A stretch of 64,000 nucleotides of DNA. Source: JBBSAT01 sp044223665. GTDB taxonomy: Bacteria > Myxococcota_A > Polyangia > Polyangiales > Sandaracinaceae. Made by a program: the position numbers and the translations under genes. The DNA is taken from the NCBI GenBank assembly GCA_044223665.1, contig JBGALT010000021.1:1-64000 (forward strand), written 5' to 3'. Positions 1 to 8,777 of this stretch are shown one piece after another (the stretch's first letter is position 1; every line of letters begins with the position of its first letter). Below the pieces are notes generated by a model. That model saw only the letters and a program-made list of their open reading frames with translations, was not told where the DNA came from and did no database searches.

Positions 1-828
1 ATCGGGCTCGCGCCACGTGGCATCGACCGGGCAGGCGCGAACGCAGGGCGGGTTCGCGCACTGCTGGCAGGACACCGGCATGTAGATCTTGCCGGGGCGA
101 GGGACCGTGCCCTCGTAGTCCTCGGCCTCGGGCCCCGGCTCGAAGGTGCCTGCGTCGAGCTCGAGCACGTGGATGTAGTGGATTTGTGGATCGCGCGACG
201 TGTTGTTCTCGACCGCACACGCGTGCTCGCACTGGCGGCACCCGGTGCACGCGCTGAGGTTCAGCGCGTACGCGAGCTCGACGCCCTCGAGCGGCGGGGG
301 CGCGCTCATCGCCACTTCGACGCCGCGCTGGGCGAGCTCGCGCGCCTCGAGATCACGCAAGAGCTGCTCGCGGGCGTCGTCGTCGATGCGCCGGAAGTGC
401 TGGCGGAAGAAGCTCTCCCAGTTCAGCGACGTGGCGCCGCTGGCCGTCACCGCGGCGGCGCCGGCCCCGATGGCTCCGAGCGCGCCGAGAAAGGCACGGC
501 GCCCCCGCTGGGCCTTCGCCATGCCCTCGGCGAGCGCGGGATCGACGGGCGCGCGCGGCGCTCCTTGGCCGGCGATCGGCAGGTGGCGCTTGGCGCGGGC
601 GGCGGCCTCTTCGGCTCGCGCGGGCGTGCCTTCCGCCGAGCCGGCCTGCTCGCGCCTCTCGCCTTCGATCGCGCGATCGCCCTCGCTGGGCTTCTCGTTC
701 TCGCTCGCGCCCTCGGGCGCCGAGGCCGCGTCTCTGGTCCCACGATCAGCGGCGGGCTCCGGCGCTTCGCGCTCGGTCGCCGGGCTCTTCGCGTCGCCGG
801 ACGCGTCGTCGTCGGGCGCGTCGGTCAC
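1..828 (-). CDS. 4Fe-4S ferredoxin-type electron-transfer protein (Tat-type, 3' end beyond window)
   Basis: Only the first 276 codons lie in the window. Two cysteine clusters are visible: CTGCRQCEHACA, then CQQCANPPCVRACP, the spacing of 4Fe-4S dicluster subunits such as NrfC, PsrB or HybA. Such subunits pass electrons between a quinol or cytochrome partner and a catalytic subunit. I chose the GTG start because it overlaps the TGA of the upstream cytochrome gene (GTGA). That gives about 100 low-complexity acidic residues before a twin-arginine-like stretch (RGRRAFLGALGAIGAGAAA). An internal in-frame ATG at 522 would put that Tat signal at the N-terminus, so the start is uncertain. Overlap with a multihaem cytochrome suggests one respiratory complex. 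The catalytic partner would lie outside the window. Confidence 0.8.
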   Translation of the reverse strand, partial: MTDAPDDDASGDAKSPATEREAPEPAADRGTRDAASAPEGASENEKPSEGDRAIEGERREQAGSAEGTPARAEEAAARAKRHLPIAGQGAPRAPVDPALAEGMAKAQRGRRAFLGALGAIGAGAAAVTASGATSLNWESFFRQHFRRIDDDAREQLLRDLEARELAQRGVEVAMSAPPPLEGVELAYALNLSACTGCRQCEHACAVENNTSRDPQIHYIHVLELDAGTFEPGPEAEDYEGTVPRPGKIYMPVSCQQCANPPCVRACPVDATWREPD

Positions 829-1382
829 GGCTCGCCGTCCTCTCCGATCCGCGGATCTGGTAGCGGCGGCGGCAGCGCCTCGAGGTGGATGCGCTCGGGC
901 TGTGCGTGCGGGTCGTGGCACGCGGTACAGACGCGACGCTGGACGCGCCCGCGCCAGCCGCCCGCGGTGCCGCCGTGCAGGCCGAGCTCCCAGTCGCGAT
1001 GGCGCTCACCGTGGCACTGGGCACAGAGCTGGTCGGAGGTGTCGAACGCGATCGCGGTGCCGTCGAGCGCGACGAGGTGATCGGGAGAGGCGATGTCGTG
1101 GCAGTCGTCGCACCAGTGGATCGCGGGCCCGTGGTGGATCTCGCGCCGTACGTGGAAGAGCGTGAGCGGGCGCGGCGTCGGATCGGGCGTGCGCGCGTCG
1201 TGGCACTGCTCCCCGCAGGGATACGTGGGCATGTACGGCGTGCGCGGGACGAGCTCGACGGTGCGCTCTTCGGTGGCGAGCGCGAGGCCCGCGTCCGGCT
1301 CTGCGCCCCCCGCGCGATGGGGCGCGCACGCGCCGAGCAAGGGCGCGGCGCACATCACCCAAGAGAGCACGGTTCGTCGCAT
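825..1382 (-). CDS. Multihaem cytochrome c lipoprotein
   Basis: This 185-aa protein starts with a lipoprotein signal (MRRTVLSWVMCAAPLLGAC, lipobox LGAC). It carries three canonical CxxCH haem sites (CDDCH, CAQCH, CTACH) and one CxxxCH-like site (CGEQCH), so it probably binds three or four c-type haems on the periplasmic side of a membrane. Its stop overlaps the GTG start of the downstream 4Fe-4S protein, so the two are likely translated together and exchange electrons. I chose the ATG at 1382 because it directly precedes the signal peptide; an in-frame ATG at 1412 adds ten unconvincing residues. The family is a generic cytochrome c3/NapC-associated type and I cannot name the reaction. Confidence 0.85.
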   Translation of the reverse strand: MRRTVLSWVMCAAPLLGACAPHRAGGAEPDAGLALATEERTVELVPRTPYMPTYPCGEQCHDARTPDPTPRPLTLFHVRREIHHGPAIHWCDDCHDIASPDHLVALDGTAIAFDTSDQLCAQCHGERHRDWELGLHGGTAGGWRGRVQRRVCTACHDPHAQPERIHLEALPPPLPDPRIGEDGEP

Positions 1383-1489
1383 CGCTGGCGTACAGCCGCG
1401 TGCCCCGAGCACGCGTCCTCGGGCTAGGCACCGTTACGTCACGTGCAAGACCGGCCTCCCGAATTCCTCGCCGACCTCGGGGCGCGACG

Positions 1490-1530
1490 ACGGAAACACG
1501 GAAGGCCGACGTCCTCGGGACGCCGGCCTC
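1490..1530 (-). terminator. Terminator hairpin after rpmA
   Basis: Positions 1503-1529 form a long inverted repeat: six pairs, one mismatch, five more pairs and a 3-nt loop. It lies about 25 bases downstream of the rpmA stop codon. On the minus strand it is followed by a mildly T-rich stretch (TCCGTGTTTCC), so a rho-independent-like terminator for the rplU-rpmA transcript is plausible. Confidence 0.65.
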
Positions 1531-1555
1531 CGCTCGAACGTGTCGCGATGCGCGA

Positions 1556-1840
1556 TCAGCTCGCCGCGACGGCGAGCCGGGCGTCCCCCTTCGGGTAGAC
1601 GCTGATGCGCTGCTTGTCCTTGCCGACGCGCTCGTACTTGACGATGCCGTCGATGCGCGACCAGAGCGTGAAGTCGCTGCCGACGCCGACGTTCGTGCCG
1701 GCGTGGAACTTCGAGCCGACCTGGCGGACGAGGATGTTCCCCGCCGAGACTTCCTGGCCGCCGTAGATCTTGACGCCGCGGTACTGCGCGCTGGAGTCGC
1801 GCCCGTTGCGCGAAGAGCCTTGTCCCTTTTTGTGAGCCAT
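1556..1840 (-). CDS. rpmA: 50S ribosomal protein L27
   Basis: This 94-aa protein opens with MAHKKGQGSSRNGRDS, the conserved L27 N-terminus, and contains the family signature around YRGVKIYGGQEVSAGNILVR. L27 sits near the peptidyl-transferase centre of the large ribosomal subunit. A GAGGAG-type ribosome binding site lies just upstream of the ATG at 1840, and the gene follows rplU by 25 bases, the usual rplU-rpmA pair. The conserved downstream partner obg is absent; a terminator hairpin follows instead. Confidence 0.98.
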   Translation of the reverse strand: MAHKKGQGSSRNGRDSSAQYRGVKIYGGQEVSAGNILVRQVGSKFHAGTNVGVGSDFTLWSRIDGIVKYERVGKDKQRISVYPKGDARLAVAAS

Positions 1841-1865
1841 GTCGTGTGTCTCCTCGGAGGACGAT

Positions 1866-2174
1866 TCAGCCAGCGACGCCGGTGATCTGGATCTCGGTGA
1901 ACGGCTGCCGGTGACCACGCTTGCGGCGGTAGTTCTTGCGGCGCCGGAACTTGAAGATGATGACCTTCTTGGCGCGGTCCTGGGTCAGGATCTTCGCCGT
2001 CACCTTCGCGCCCTTCACGAGCGGCTTGCCGATCGCGACCTTCTCGCCGCCGATCATCAGCACTTCGTCGAAGGTCACCGTGGCGCCGGCGTCACCGGGC
2101 AGCTTCTCCACGCGGAGCTTGTCGCCCTCGCTGACGCGGTACTGCTTCCCGCCGGTCTTGATCACTGCGTACAT
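1866..2174 (-). CDS. rplU: 50S ribosomal protein L21
   Basis: This 102-aa protein begins MYAVIKTGGKQYRVSEGD and contains the L21 signature in its C-terminal half (FKFRRRKNYRRKRGHRQPFT). It binds 23S rRNA in the large subunit. An AGAGGAAA ribosome binding site precedes the ATG at 2174. The open frame extends 50 codons further upstream, but those residues look random and L21 homologues begin at MYAV. The 200-bp region to the divergent kinase gene must hold the promoters for both. Confidence 0.98.
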   Translation of the reverse strand: MYAVIKTGGKQYRVSEGDKLRVEKLPGDAGATVTFDEVLMIGGEKVAIGKPLVKGAKVTAKILTQDRAKKVIIFKFRRRKNYRRKRGHRQPFTEIQITGVAG

Positions 2175-2374
2175 ATGGCCGTTTCCTCTCGAGTTGCCTC
2201 GTCGGAACGTGTCCGCCCGAGGCCGCCATGCTCCGCGACGGGCTTGCCGGCGCGAAAAGGGCGCAGAATGTGAACCGGGCTCGCCGGGGGGGCAAGGAAA
2301 AAGCGAACGGGCCCCGACCGCCATGGTGCCCGTGACCGCAGCGCGAGCGCTTCCGATGGTTTAGCCTCTCGGCC

Positions 2375-4030
2375 GTGGTGACCGAGCGCGTGGTCGGAGG
2401 CCGGTACAAGGTCGGCCGACAGATCGCCGAGGGCGGGATGGGGACCGTCTTCGAGGCGACGCACGTGCTCTCCAAGAAGACCGTCGCCCTCAAGATCCTC
2501 AACCCGGCCGTCGGTCGCGACGAGACTACGCGCCAGCGCTTCCTGCGGGAGGTCGCGGCCCCGGCCCAGATCGGGCACGACGGGATCGTCGAGATCTACG
2601 ACGCCGGCTTCGATCCCGGCGAGGGCAGCCTCTTCGTCGCGATGGAGCTCTTGACGGGCGACACGATGCGCGAGCGCCTCGCGCGCGGCGGCATGACGCA
2701 AGAGCAGGTGCTCGATCTCTTCGATCAGCTCCTGCAGCCCCTCGCCGCGGCCCACCGGGCCGGGATCGTCCATCGCGATCTCAAGCCCGAGAACGTCTTC
2801 CTGCACAAGAAGCGCGACGGGCACGAGGTCGTGAAGGTCCTCGACTTCGGCATCGCACGCGATCTCGCCGGGCAGGACACCGTGACGCAGGCCGGGACCG
2901 CGATGGGAACGCCGCACTACATGTCGCCCGAGCAGGCGATGAGCGCGCGCGACGTCACCTTCACGACGGACGTGTGGGCGCTCGGGATCATGCTCTACGA
3001 AGCGCTGAGCGGCGCACCGCCCTTCGCGGGCGAGACGATCGCGACGGTCGTGGTCGAGATCTGTACCAAGCCTCATCGGCCCCTCGCCGAGGTCACGCGC
3101 GGCGTGTCCGCCGCGATCGCAGCGCTGGTCGATCGCTGTCTCGACAAGGACGCCACCAAGCGGCCCCGCGACGCCGGCGAGATGTGGACGGCGCTGCGGC
3201 AGGCCCGCGGAGCGTTGCCGGGCCCGCGGGTCGCGACCTCGGACCTGGCGGCGCTGCCGTCGACCCTCGACTCGTCGCTACCGTCCTCGTTCTCGACGAG
3301 CGCACCGACGGCGAGCGCACGCACCGGATCGCTCCCGACGGCGCCGATGCAGATGCCTTCCGTTCCGGGCACCGCCGCACCTTCTTCTCCCGGGATGTTC
3401 TCGCCGCCGAGCGTTCCGTACGGCAGCGCTGGCGCGACCTCTCCCATGCCGGCCGGTGGCGGCGGATCGGCGTCCTTCGCGACGCCTTCGGCCCCCGTGC
3501 TCTCTCCCCCGCCGCCCTACGTGCCGCCCTCGGGCGCGATGCCGGGGCTCCCGTCCACCCCGGGCCTCGCCTCGACGCCGGGCGCGCCCGCGCCCGCTGC
3601 ACGGCCTTGGCTCTGGCCGCTCGTGATCGTCTCCGGCGTGGGGTGCCTCGGCATCCTCGGGCTCGGCGTCCTGATCTCCGGGCTGGCCATCCTCGGCTCG
3701 CTCGGTGCGGCCGCCAACGTGCCCGACGTCGACGGGACGCTGGCCTACGGCGACTCCTACTACCCGGGCCGCGGCCTGGCCGACACCTACGAGTACTCGT
3801 TCGATGCCGGCGAGCGCGTGGTGCTGAGCCTCGACTCGCCCGACTTCGACACGTACCTCGTCGTGCGCGCCCCCTCGGGTCGCGAGATGTTCAACGACGA
3901 CTCGGGCTTCGGAAACCTCAACTCGCGGCTCGAGGTCGTGATGACCGAGTCGGGCACGTACCAGGTCGTGGTGACGAGCTATTCGTCCGGCGTGATGGGC
4001 CGCTATCACCTGCACGTCGGCGAGCCCTGA
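2375..4030 (+). CDS. Membrane Hanks-type Ser/Thr protein kinase with extracytoplasmic PPC-like domain
   Basis: Residues 10-275 form a eukaryote-like kinase domain: Gly-rich loop EGGMGTVF, catalytic lysine in VALKIL (K40), HRDLKPEN at 133-140 with catalytic D135, DFG at 157-159 and a GTPHYMSPE activation segment. A Pro/Ser/Ala-rich linker of about 130 residues follows. One membrane segment comes next (about 412-440), then a C-terminal beta domain resembling the bacterial pre-peptidase C-terminal (PPC) fold. The kinase would therefore face the cytoplasm and the PPC-like domain the periplasm, as an input sensor. The start is a GTG doublet (GTGGTG) at 2375. Such kinases are abundant in myxobacteria. 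The substrate is unknown. Confidence 0.93.
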   Translation: MVTERVVGGRYKVGRQIAEGGMGTVFEATHVLSKKTVALKILNPAVGRDETTRQRFLREVAAPAQIGHDGIVEIYDAGFDPGEGSLFVAMELLTGDTMRERLARGGMTQEQVLDLFDQLLQPLAAAHRAGIVHRDLKPENVFLHKKRDGHEVVKVLDFGIARDLAGQDTVTQAGTAMGTPHYMSPEQAMSARDVTFTTDVWALGIMLYEALSGAPPFAGETIATVVVEICTKPHRPLAEVTRGVSAAIAALVDRCLDKDATKRPRDAGEMWTALRQARGALPGPRVATSDLAALPSTLDSSLPSSFSTSAPTASARTGSLPTAPMQMPSVPGTAAPSSPGMFSPPSVPYGSAGATSPMPAGGGGSASFATPSAPVLSPPPPYVPPSGAMPGLPSTPGLASTPGAPAPAARPWLWPLVIVSGVGCLGILGLGVLISGLAILGSLGAAANVPDVDGTLAYGDSYYPGRGLADTYEYSFDAGERVVLSLDSPDFDTYLVVRAPSGREMFNDDSGFGNLNSRLEVVMTESGTYQVVVTSYSSGVMGRYHLHVGEP

Positions 4031-4052
4031 TCGAGGAGGTCGAGCCTCAAAC

Positions 4053-4217
4053 GGGCGTAGCCCGCAGCCCAACGACATCGGCGCCGCCGCGCGGCGCGCT
4101 GTCTCGGAAGCAGGCGGTGGCGATCGAGTGCTGCCGCGGCTCTCCCAGCGCACGACGCGAGGCTCGCCCTCCAGCCTCGTCCCAATCGTCGCGTCACGCG
4201 ACGATTCTGGGACGTAG
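4053..4217. repeat. 165-bp palindrome-bearing repeat, copy A
   Basis: This unit starts GGGCGTAGCCCGCAGCCC and ends in a long hairpin at 4178-4214. The hairpin arms are CGTCCCA/TGGGACG and ATCGTCGCG/CGCGACGAT, with two extra bases on one side. A second copy of identical length begins exactly 176 bases later. The unit carries no convincing coding sequence. The layout resembles REP/BIME-type extragenic palindromes. Confidence 0.85.
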
Positions 4218-4228
4218 TTGAACAGCGC

Positions 4229-4393
4229 GGGCGTAGCCCGCAGCCCAACGACATCGGCGCCGCAGCGCGGCGCGCGGTCTCGGAAGCACGCCGTGGCGAT
4301 CGAGCGCTGCCGCAGCTCGGCTGGCGCACGACGCGCGAGTCGCCAACCAGCATCGTCCCAATCGTCGCGCACCGCGACGATTCTGGGACGTAG
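4229..4393. repeat. 165-bp palindrome-bearing repeat, copy B
   Basis: This is the second copy of the unit at 4053-4217, separated from it by 11 bases and roughly nine-tenths identical by eye. The hairpin is at 4354-4390. Changes in the arms and loop leave the stem intact. The remaining intergenic sequence, 4394-4612, shows nothing I recognise except the AAGGAG ribosome binding site at 4602-4607. Confidence 0.85.
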
Positions 4394-4612
4394 TAGATCA
4401 GGGCTCCCGGCCGAAGGGCTCGGCCTGGATCGCCACGCCGGCGAACCGGGCGGCGTAAGCCCACTCACCCTCGCGCGTCACTCCACTGACGAGCGTCGGT
4501 CGCCGCGCCACATCGCGCTGGAAAGATCGCGGGAATGGGCTACCCCTCGCGCTTGCACGAAAGTTGCCGCCGGCTCTCAGCGCGGCCGACCTCGGGCGCT
4601 CAAGGAGCCAAC

Positions 4613-7600
4613 ATGTCGCTCTCGTCGTCTTCCTCCTCTTCCTTCCGGCGGGGCCTCGCGCTCGCGGCGCTGCTCGCGACCGGCGTGGTCACGGCGGCGG
4701 TGCCCGGCTGCGGTGACCCGCAGGCGCCGGTGAACCGCGTGCAGCCCTACGCGCTCGAGAAGTCGATGTTCGCGGGCGAGTGGTACATGCAGCAGACGGT
4801 GATCGACACGCCGTACAGCGTGGGCTTCACGTTCGTCGGCGAGCAGGGCGAGCTCGAGCGCATCCGGTGGGAGATCCAGGAGGACTACCTCATCGCGCGC
4901 CGCAGCTACGAGTTCATCGCGGGCAGCGAGCCGACGGGCATCAACGGCACGACCGAGGCCGGCGCGGCGATCGCCATGTACCGGATCTCGTCGCACTTCG
5001 ACGTGCGCCGCCAGTACAACCCGGTCACCGGCGAAGAGCTGAACGTCATCGAGGAGAACACGACCGACCGCCCCTGGTACGAGCGCCGCTTCATGCGCGT
5101 CGACTGGTCGACGAACCTCGTGGCCGAGACGGACCTGTTCGCGCTGCACCGGATCATCGACGGCGTGAGCGCCGAGCCCGTCGCGTACTACGTCCAGGAC
5201 CCCGAGGACCCCAACGCGCCCCGCTTCGAGCGCGACGCGACGAACGCGGTCAACTACATCGACATCGTCAACCAGCTCTTCGTGCGCCCCGAGTCGGTGC
5301 ACTTCGAGGGCTTCGGCGACATCCCGGTCTGCTTCCTCTACTACCACGACCACCTCGACTGCACGGCGTCGCAGATCACGATCCGCAACTCGTTCCTGCG
5401 CGTCGATCCGGCCGAAGAGGCCCAGTACCAGCCGCTCGTCTACACGGGCGACCGGATGGAGCACTTCGGCTACTTCAACACGCTCCGCGCCGGCTACGAC
5501 GAGCAGTACGGCGTGGTCGAGGGCGCGCGGTTCCACTTCGTGAACCGCCACAACCTCTGGCAGGACAGCCACCGCACGAACGCCGACGGGACGCTGGTGC
5601 CCTGCACGGCCGACGACCAGTGCGGCGGCGGGGGCTCGCTCTGCGACCTCGACTTCGCGCGCGCGCATCGCACGCTCGACACGAACGGCCACCTCTCGGG
5701 CGCTTGCACGATCCCGTACCGCGACCGCGAGGTGCGGCCGATCGTGTACTACACGTCGAGCAACTTCCCGGAGGACCTCGTCCCGGACGCGGCGGCCTTC
5801 ACCGCCGACTGGAACAGCGCCTTCGTGGACACGGTGGGCTCGCTCCGCGAGATCGAGTGCAACACCTACGGCGGCACCGACTGCGCGGCGCAGCGTACGC
5901 GCGAGGACGCGCAGCACATGTTCATCCTCTGCCCGAGCCCGGTGCCGGAAGGCGCCGATCCGGCCTGCGGTCCGGCGGGCACCGAGGCGCGCCCGGGTGA
6001 TCTCCGCTACTCGCTGGTGGGCTGGGTGAACGAGCCCTTCCTCGCGAGCCCCCTCGGCTACGGCCCCTCGTCGGCGGACCCGATCACCGGCGAGATCATC
6101 ATGGGCAACGCGTTCATCTACGGCGCGGGCGTCGAGACGCTCGAGAGCTTCGCGCGGGACATCATCCGCCTCCTCAACGGCGACGTCTCCGAGACCGACA
6201 TCGAGAACGGCACCGTGGTGCAGGATTGGCTCGACCGCCAGGACGCGTCGGCCGCCGCGCACGACACGTCGCCGACGAGCTCGTCGCACGCGGTGCCGAT
6301 CGATCCGGCGCACCTCGAGGAGATCACGGACGGCATGGACTTCAGCTGGGCGCGCGACGTTCGCACCGACGCGCAGCGCGTCCCGCCGCAGACGCTGCCC
6401 CAGCTGCTCGACGCGCAGCGCAGCTCGCACGCGCGGCTCTACGAGGCGGGCGCGTTCGGTAGCCCGCTTCGCTCGGCGCGCGCCACCTCGCTCTACGGCT
6501 CGGAGATCGAGCGCGCGCTGACGACCCCCGAGATGCTGATGGCCGCCGGGCTCGACCCGTCGACGCAGGTCTCGGAGGACGTCCTCGAGCGCGCCTCGCC
6601 CCTGCGCGGCATGAGCGCGAACCACCTCGCGCAGCTCCGCCAGCTGCGGGACCAGATCCAGCAGCACGGCTGCATGCTCGACGCGGAGTTCGCCGAGGAC
6701 GGCGTGCTCGGTCTGGCCCGTGCGATCGTCGACGCGGCGCACGGGAGCCACACGATCGAGTGGTACGGCGTCGCCTACCGGATCTCCGACGACGCCGGCA
6801 ACATCGACTACGAGCTCGTGCGCACGATGCTGCGCCATCCGATCTTCGAGGCCGTGACGGCGCACGAGGTCGGCCACACGATCGGCCTGCGCCACAACTT
6901 CTCGGGCAGCTACGACGCGCTGAACTACATGCCGACGTACTGGACGCTGCGCAACGACGGCACGATGGCGCCTCGCCTCTGGGATCCGGAGTCGCCCGCC
7001 GAGACCGCCGGCCGCATCCGCGAGTACCAGTACTCGACCGTGATGGACTACGGCCAGAACTTCATCTCGACCGACTCGCAGCACATCGGTCACTACGACC
7101 GCGCCGCGATCAAGATGGGCTACGGCGACCTCGTCGAGGTCTTCGCGGACGCGGCCATGCCCAACGACGTCGCGTTCTGGGCGGCGATCCAGCAGTACGG
7201 CTGGAGCATCGGCCTTCGCGAGAGCACGTTCACCACGGGTGTCCCGACCGCCTACGAGTACACGGACTGGCCGACGGTGCTGGGCGGCATCGACTCGATC
7301 CAGAACCGCGTCGACGTGCCCTACACGTCGCTCGGGCAGAACGCCTACCTGCGCTCGCAGGACATCGACCTGCCGCTGGCCGACCGTCAGGGCCGCATCG
7401 CCGTTCCGTACATGTTCTGCTCCGACGAGCAGGCGGACCTCGGGCCGGACTGCCTCCGGTACGACGCCGGCGCCGATCCGTACGAGACGCTCCAGTCGAT
7501 CGCGGACACGTACTGGAACTACTACCCGTTCACGAACTTCCGGCGGCAGCGCATCGGCTTCGAGCCGGAGAGCGTCGTCTCCCGGGTCCACGATCGCTGG

Positions 7601-8566
7601 TTCGAGAAGCTGCAGAACGGCAACTCGATCTACGCGCTCGACCGCTCCTTCTACGAGGACATCTTCGGCTCGACCATTCCGGCCTCGTTCTGGACCGGCC
7701 AGCACGGCATGGGCGCGTGGACGGCGGCGGTCGCGACGTCGTACGGCCTGCTCACGCGCGTCGTCACGGCCCCGACGCCCGACACCTACGCGCGCCGGAT
7801 CACCGCCGACGGGACCGAGGTCTGGTCGACCGGCGGCAGCGGTGCGGGCACTCACCGCATCAACGCCTTCGATGGCCGCTACATCGACACGACGTGGAAC
7901 TTCGACGACGGCTACTACTGGTTCGATCAGATCCAGCGCGTCGGCTACTTCTACGACAAGGTCGTGGCGCTCGAGGTCCTCACCGACCCCGAGACGCACT
8001 TCATCGGTCGCGACACGGACGCCGACATCCGCCGCTACCAGATCAACTTCGGCAGCACCTTCGGCCCGGCGATGACGAGCTTCTTCCGCGGCACGATGGG
8101 CGAGGACTGGGCGACGATCGGCCCGCGCTTCGACGGCGGCTTCGAGGTCGTCTACCCGACGCCGGCCGAGCTGGCGGCGGGCGGCCCCGGTGGCACGCCG
8201 ATCGATCCGGGCGTGGGCTTCTCGATCGAGCTCTACGCGACGGTCCTCGGCATGGCGTACATCCCGCAGACCTACGACCAGGACTTCCTCAACCGCTCGC
8301 GCATCTGGGTGGAGGGCGCGTCCGAAGGCGTCGTGATCGCGCCGGGCCACACGGTCATCGACTTCGTCGACGACGTCAGCGGCCTGACCTACCACGCCGT
8401 GAGCTACCCCGCGGGCGGTCGCGAGACCGGCGTGGGCGCACAGATGCTGCTCCACGCCCAGCGGCTACAGACGCGCGGCGGCGGACAGCCGCTCCGCCGC
8501 TTCATCGACAACATCGACATCGTGCGTCGCCTGACCGCGCTGCTCGGCGCGGGCGCGCAGCCCTGA
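4613..8566 (+). CDS. Secreted zinc metalloprotease (metzincin-like, DUF4953/DUF5117 type), lipoprotein
   Basis: This 1317-aa protein starts with a Ser-rich n-region, a hydrophobic stretch and a lipobox-like VPGC, so it is probably a lipoprotein. The zinc site is HEVGHTIGLRH with ligands H751, H755 and H761 and catalytic E752, followed by a Met-turn-like VMDYGQ about 55 residues later. That is the metzincin arrangement found in the large bacterial zinc-dependent metalloproteases annotated with DUF5117/DUF4953. Upstream beta-rich sequence and a CxxDxxCGGGGSLC patch suggest extracytoplasmic folding. I chose ATG 4613 over an in-frame ATG at 4535 because AAGGAG precedes it and the signal peptide starts there. 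The substrate is unknown. Confidence 0.88.
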   Translation: MSLSSSSSSSFRRGLALAALLATGVVTAAVPGCGDPQAPVNRVQPYALEKSMFAGEWYMQQTVIDTPYSVGFTFVGEQGELERIRWEIQEDYLIARRSYEFIAGSEPTGINGTTEAGAAIAMYRISSHFDVRRQYNPVTGEELNVIEENTTDRPWYERRFMRVDWSTNLVAETDLFALHRIIDGVSAEPVAYYVQDPEDPNAPRFERDATNAVNYIDIVNQLFVRPESVHFEGFGDIPVCFLYYHDHLDCTASQITIRNSFLRVDPAEEAQYQPLVYTGDRMEHFGYFNTLRAGYDEQYGVVEGARFHFVNRHNLWQDSHRTNADGTLVPCTADDQCGGGGSLCDLDFARAHRTLDTNGHLSGACTIPYRDREVRPIVYYTSSNFPEDLVPDAAAFTADWNSAFVDTVGSLREIECNTYGGTDCAAQRTREDAQHMFILCPSPVPEGADPACGPAGTEARPGDLRYSLVGWVNEPFLASPLGYGPSSADPITGEIIMGNAFIYGAGVETLESFARDIIRLLNGDVSETDIENGTVVQDWLDRQDASAAAHDTSPTSSSHAVPIDPAHLEEITDGMDFSWARDVRTDAQRVPPQTLPQLLDAQRSSHARLYEAGAFGSPLRSARATSLYGSEIERALTTPEMLMAAGLDPSTQVSEDVLERASPLRGMSANHLAQLRQLRDQIQQHGCMLDAEFAEDGVLGLARAIVDAAHGSHTIEWYGVAYRISDDAGNIDYELVRTMLRHPIFEAVTAHEVGHTIGLRHNFSGSYDALNYMPTYWTLRNDGTMAPRLWDPESPAETAGRIREYQYSTVMDYGQNFISTDSQHIGHYDRAAIKMGYGDLVEVFADAAMPNDVAFWAAIQQYGWSIGLRESTFTTGVPTAYEYTDWPTVLGGIDSIQNRVDVPYTSLGQNAYLRSQDIDLPLADRQGRIAVPYMFCSDEQADLGPDCLRYDAGADPYETLQSIADTYWNYYPFTNFRRQRIGFEPESVVSRVHDRWFEKLQNGNSIYALDRSFYEDIFGSTIPASFWTGQHGMGAWTAAVATSYGLLTRVVTAPTPDTYARRITADGTEVWSTGGSGAGTHRINAFDGRYIDTTWNFDDGYYWFDQIQRVGYFYDKVVALEVLTDPETHFIGRDTDADIRRYQINFGSTFGPAMTSFFRGTMGEDWATIGPRFDGGFEVVYPTPAELAAGGPGGTPIDPGVGFSIELYATVLGMAYIPQTYDQDFLNRSRIWVEGASEGVVIAPGHTVIDFVDDVSGLTYHAVSYPAGGRETGVGAQMLLHAQRLQTRGGGQPLRRFIDNIDIVRRLTALLGAGAQP

Positions 8567-8676
8567 GCAACGAGTGCTCGTTCCGGAGCCTCCGGACGGA
8601 AGCGGCGCAGCCGCGGACGGAAGGAGGCGCAGGAGCGAGCCGAAGGTCAGCCCTGAGCAACGAGTGCTCGTTCCGG
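8558..8676. repeat. 29-bp direct repeats flanking a MITE-like copy across a stop codon
   Basis: The 29 bases at 8558-8586, which include the protease stop codon, recur exactly at 8648-8676. The sequence between them includes the small dispersed element described at 8572-8643. The arrangement is a 90-bp-period duplication. The second copy of the stop region lies outside any gene. Confidence 0.8.
8572..8643 (+). repeat. MITE-like dispersed repeat, copy 1
   Basis: This copy shares an ordered set of blocks (GAGTGCTCG, CCGGAG, CGGACGG, AGCGG, CCGCGGACGG, GAGCCGA) with copies at 31723-31799 (minus) and 42309-42385 (plus). It is the most diverged of the three and the only intergenic one, immediately after the protease stop codon. 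Confidence 0.7.
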
Positions 8677-8711
8677 GCGAGCCCATCGAGCGTCGATCCT
8701 CGTGAATGCAG

Positions 8712-8740
8712 AAAGCCCCGGCTCGTCGAGCCGGGGCTTT
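8712..8740. terminator. Strong bidirectional terminator hairpin
   Basis: A near-perfect 14-bp inverted repeat begins AAAGCCCCGGCTCG and ends CGAGCCGGGGCTTT, giving an A-tract on one side and a T-tract on the other. It sits between the convergent protease and biotin carboxylase genes and can serve both. Confidence 0.88.
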
Positions 8741-8777
8741 CGTCGTCGTGCGCCTCGCGGAGCCGAGGACGGGCGCT

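Noticed and set aside
4577..8455. Very long open frame on the minus strand opposite the metalloprotease gene
   Set aside because: Long antisense frames are expected opposite high-GC3 genes. The product is Arg/Val/Asp-rich with no motif, whereas the plus strand has a signal peptide and a complete zinc site.
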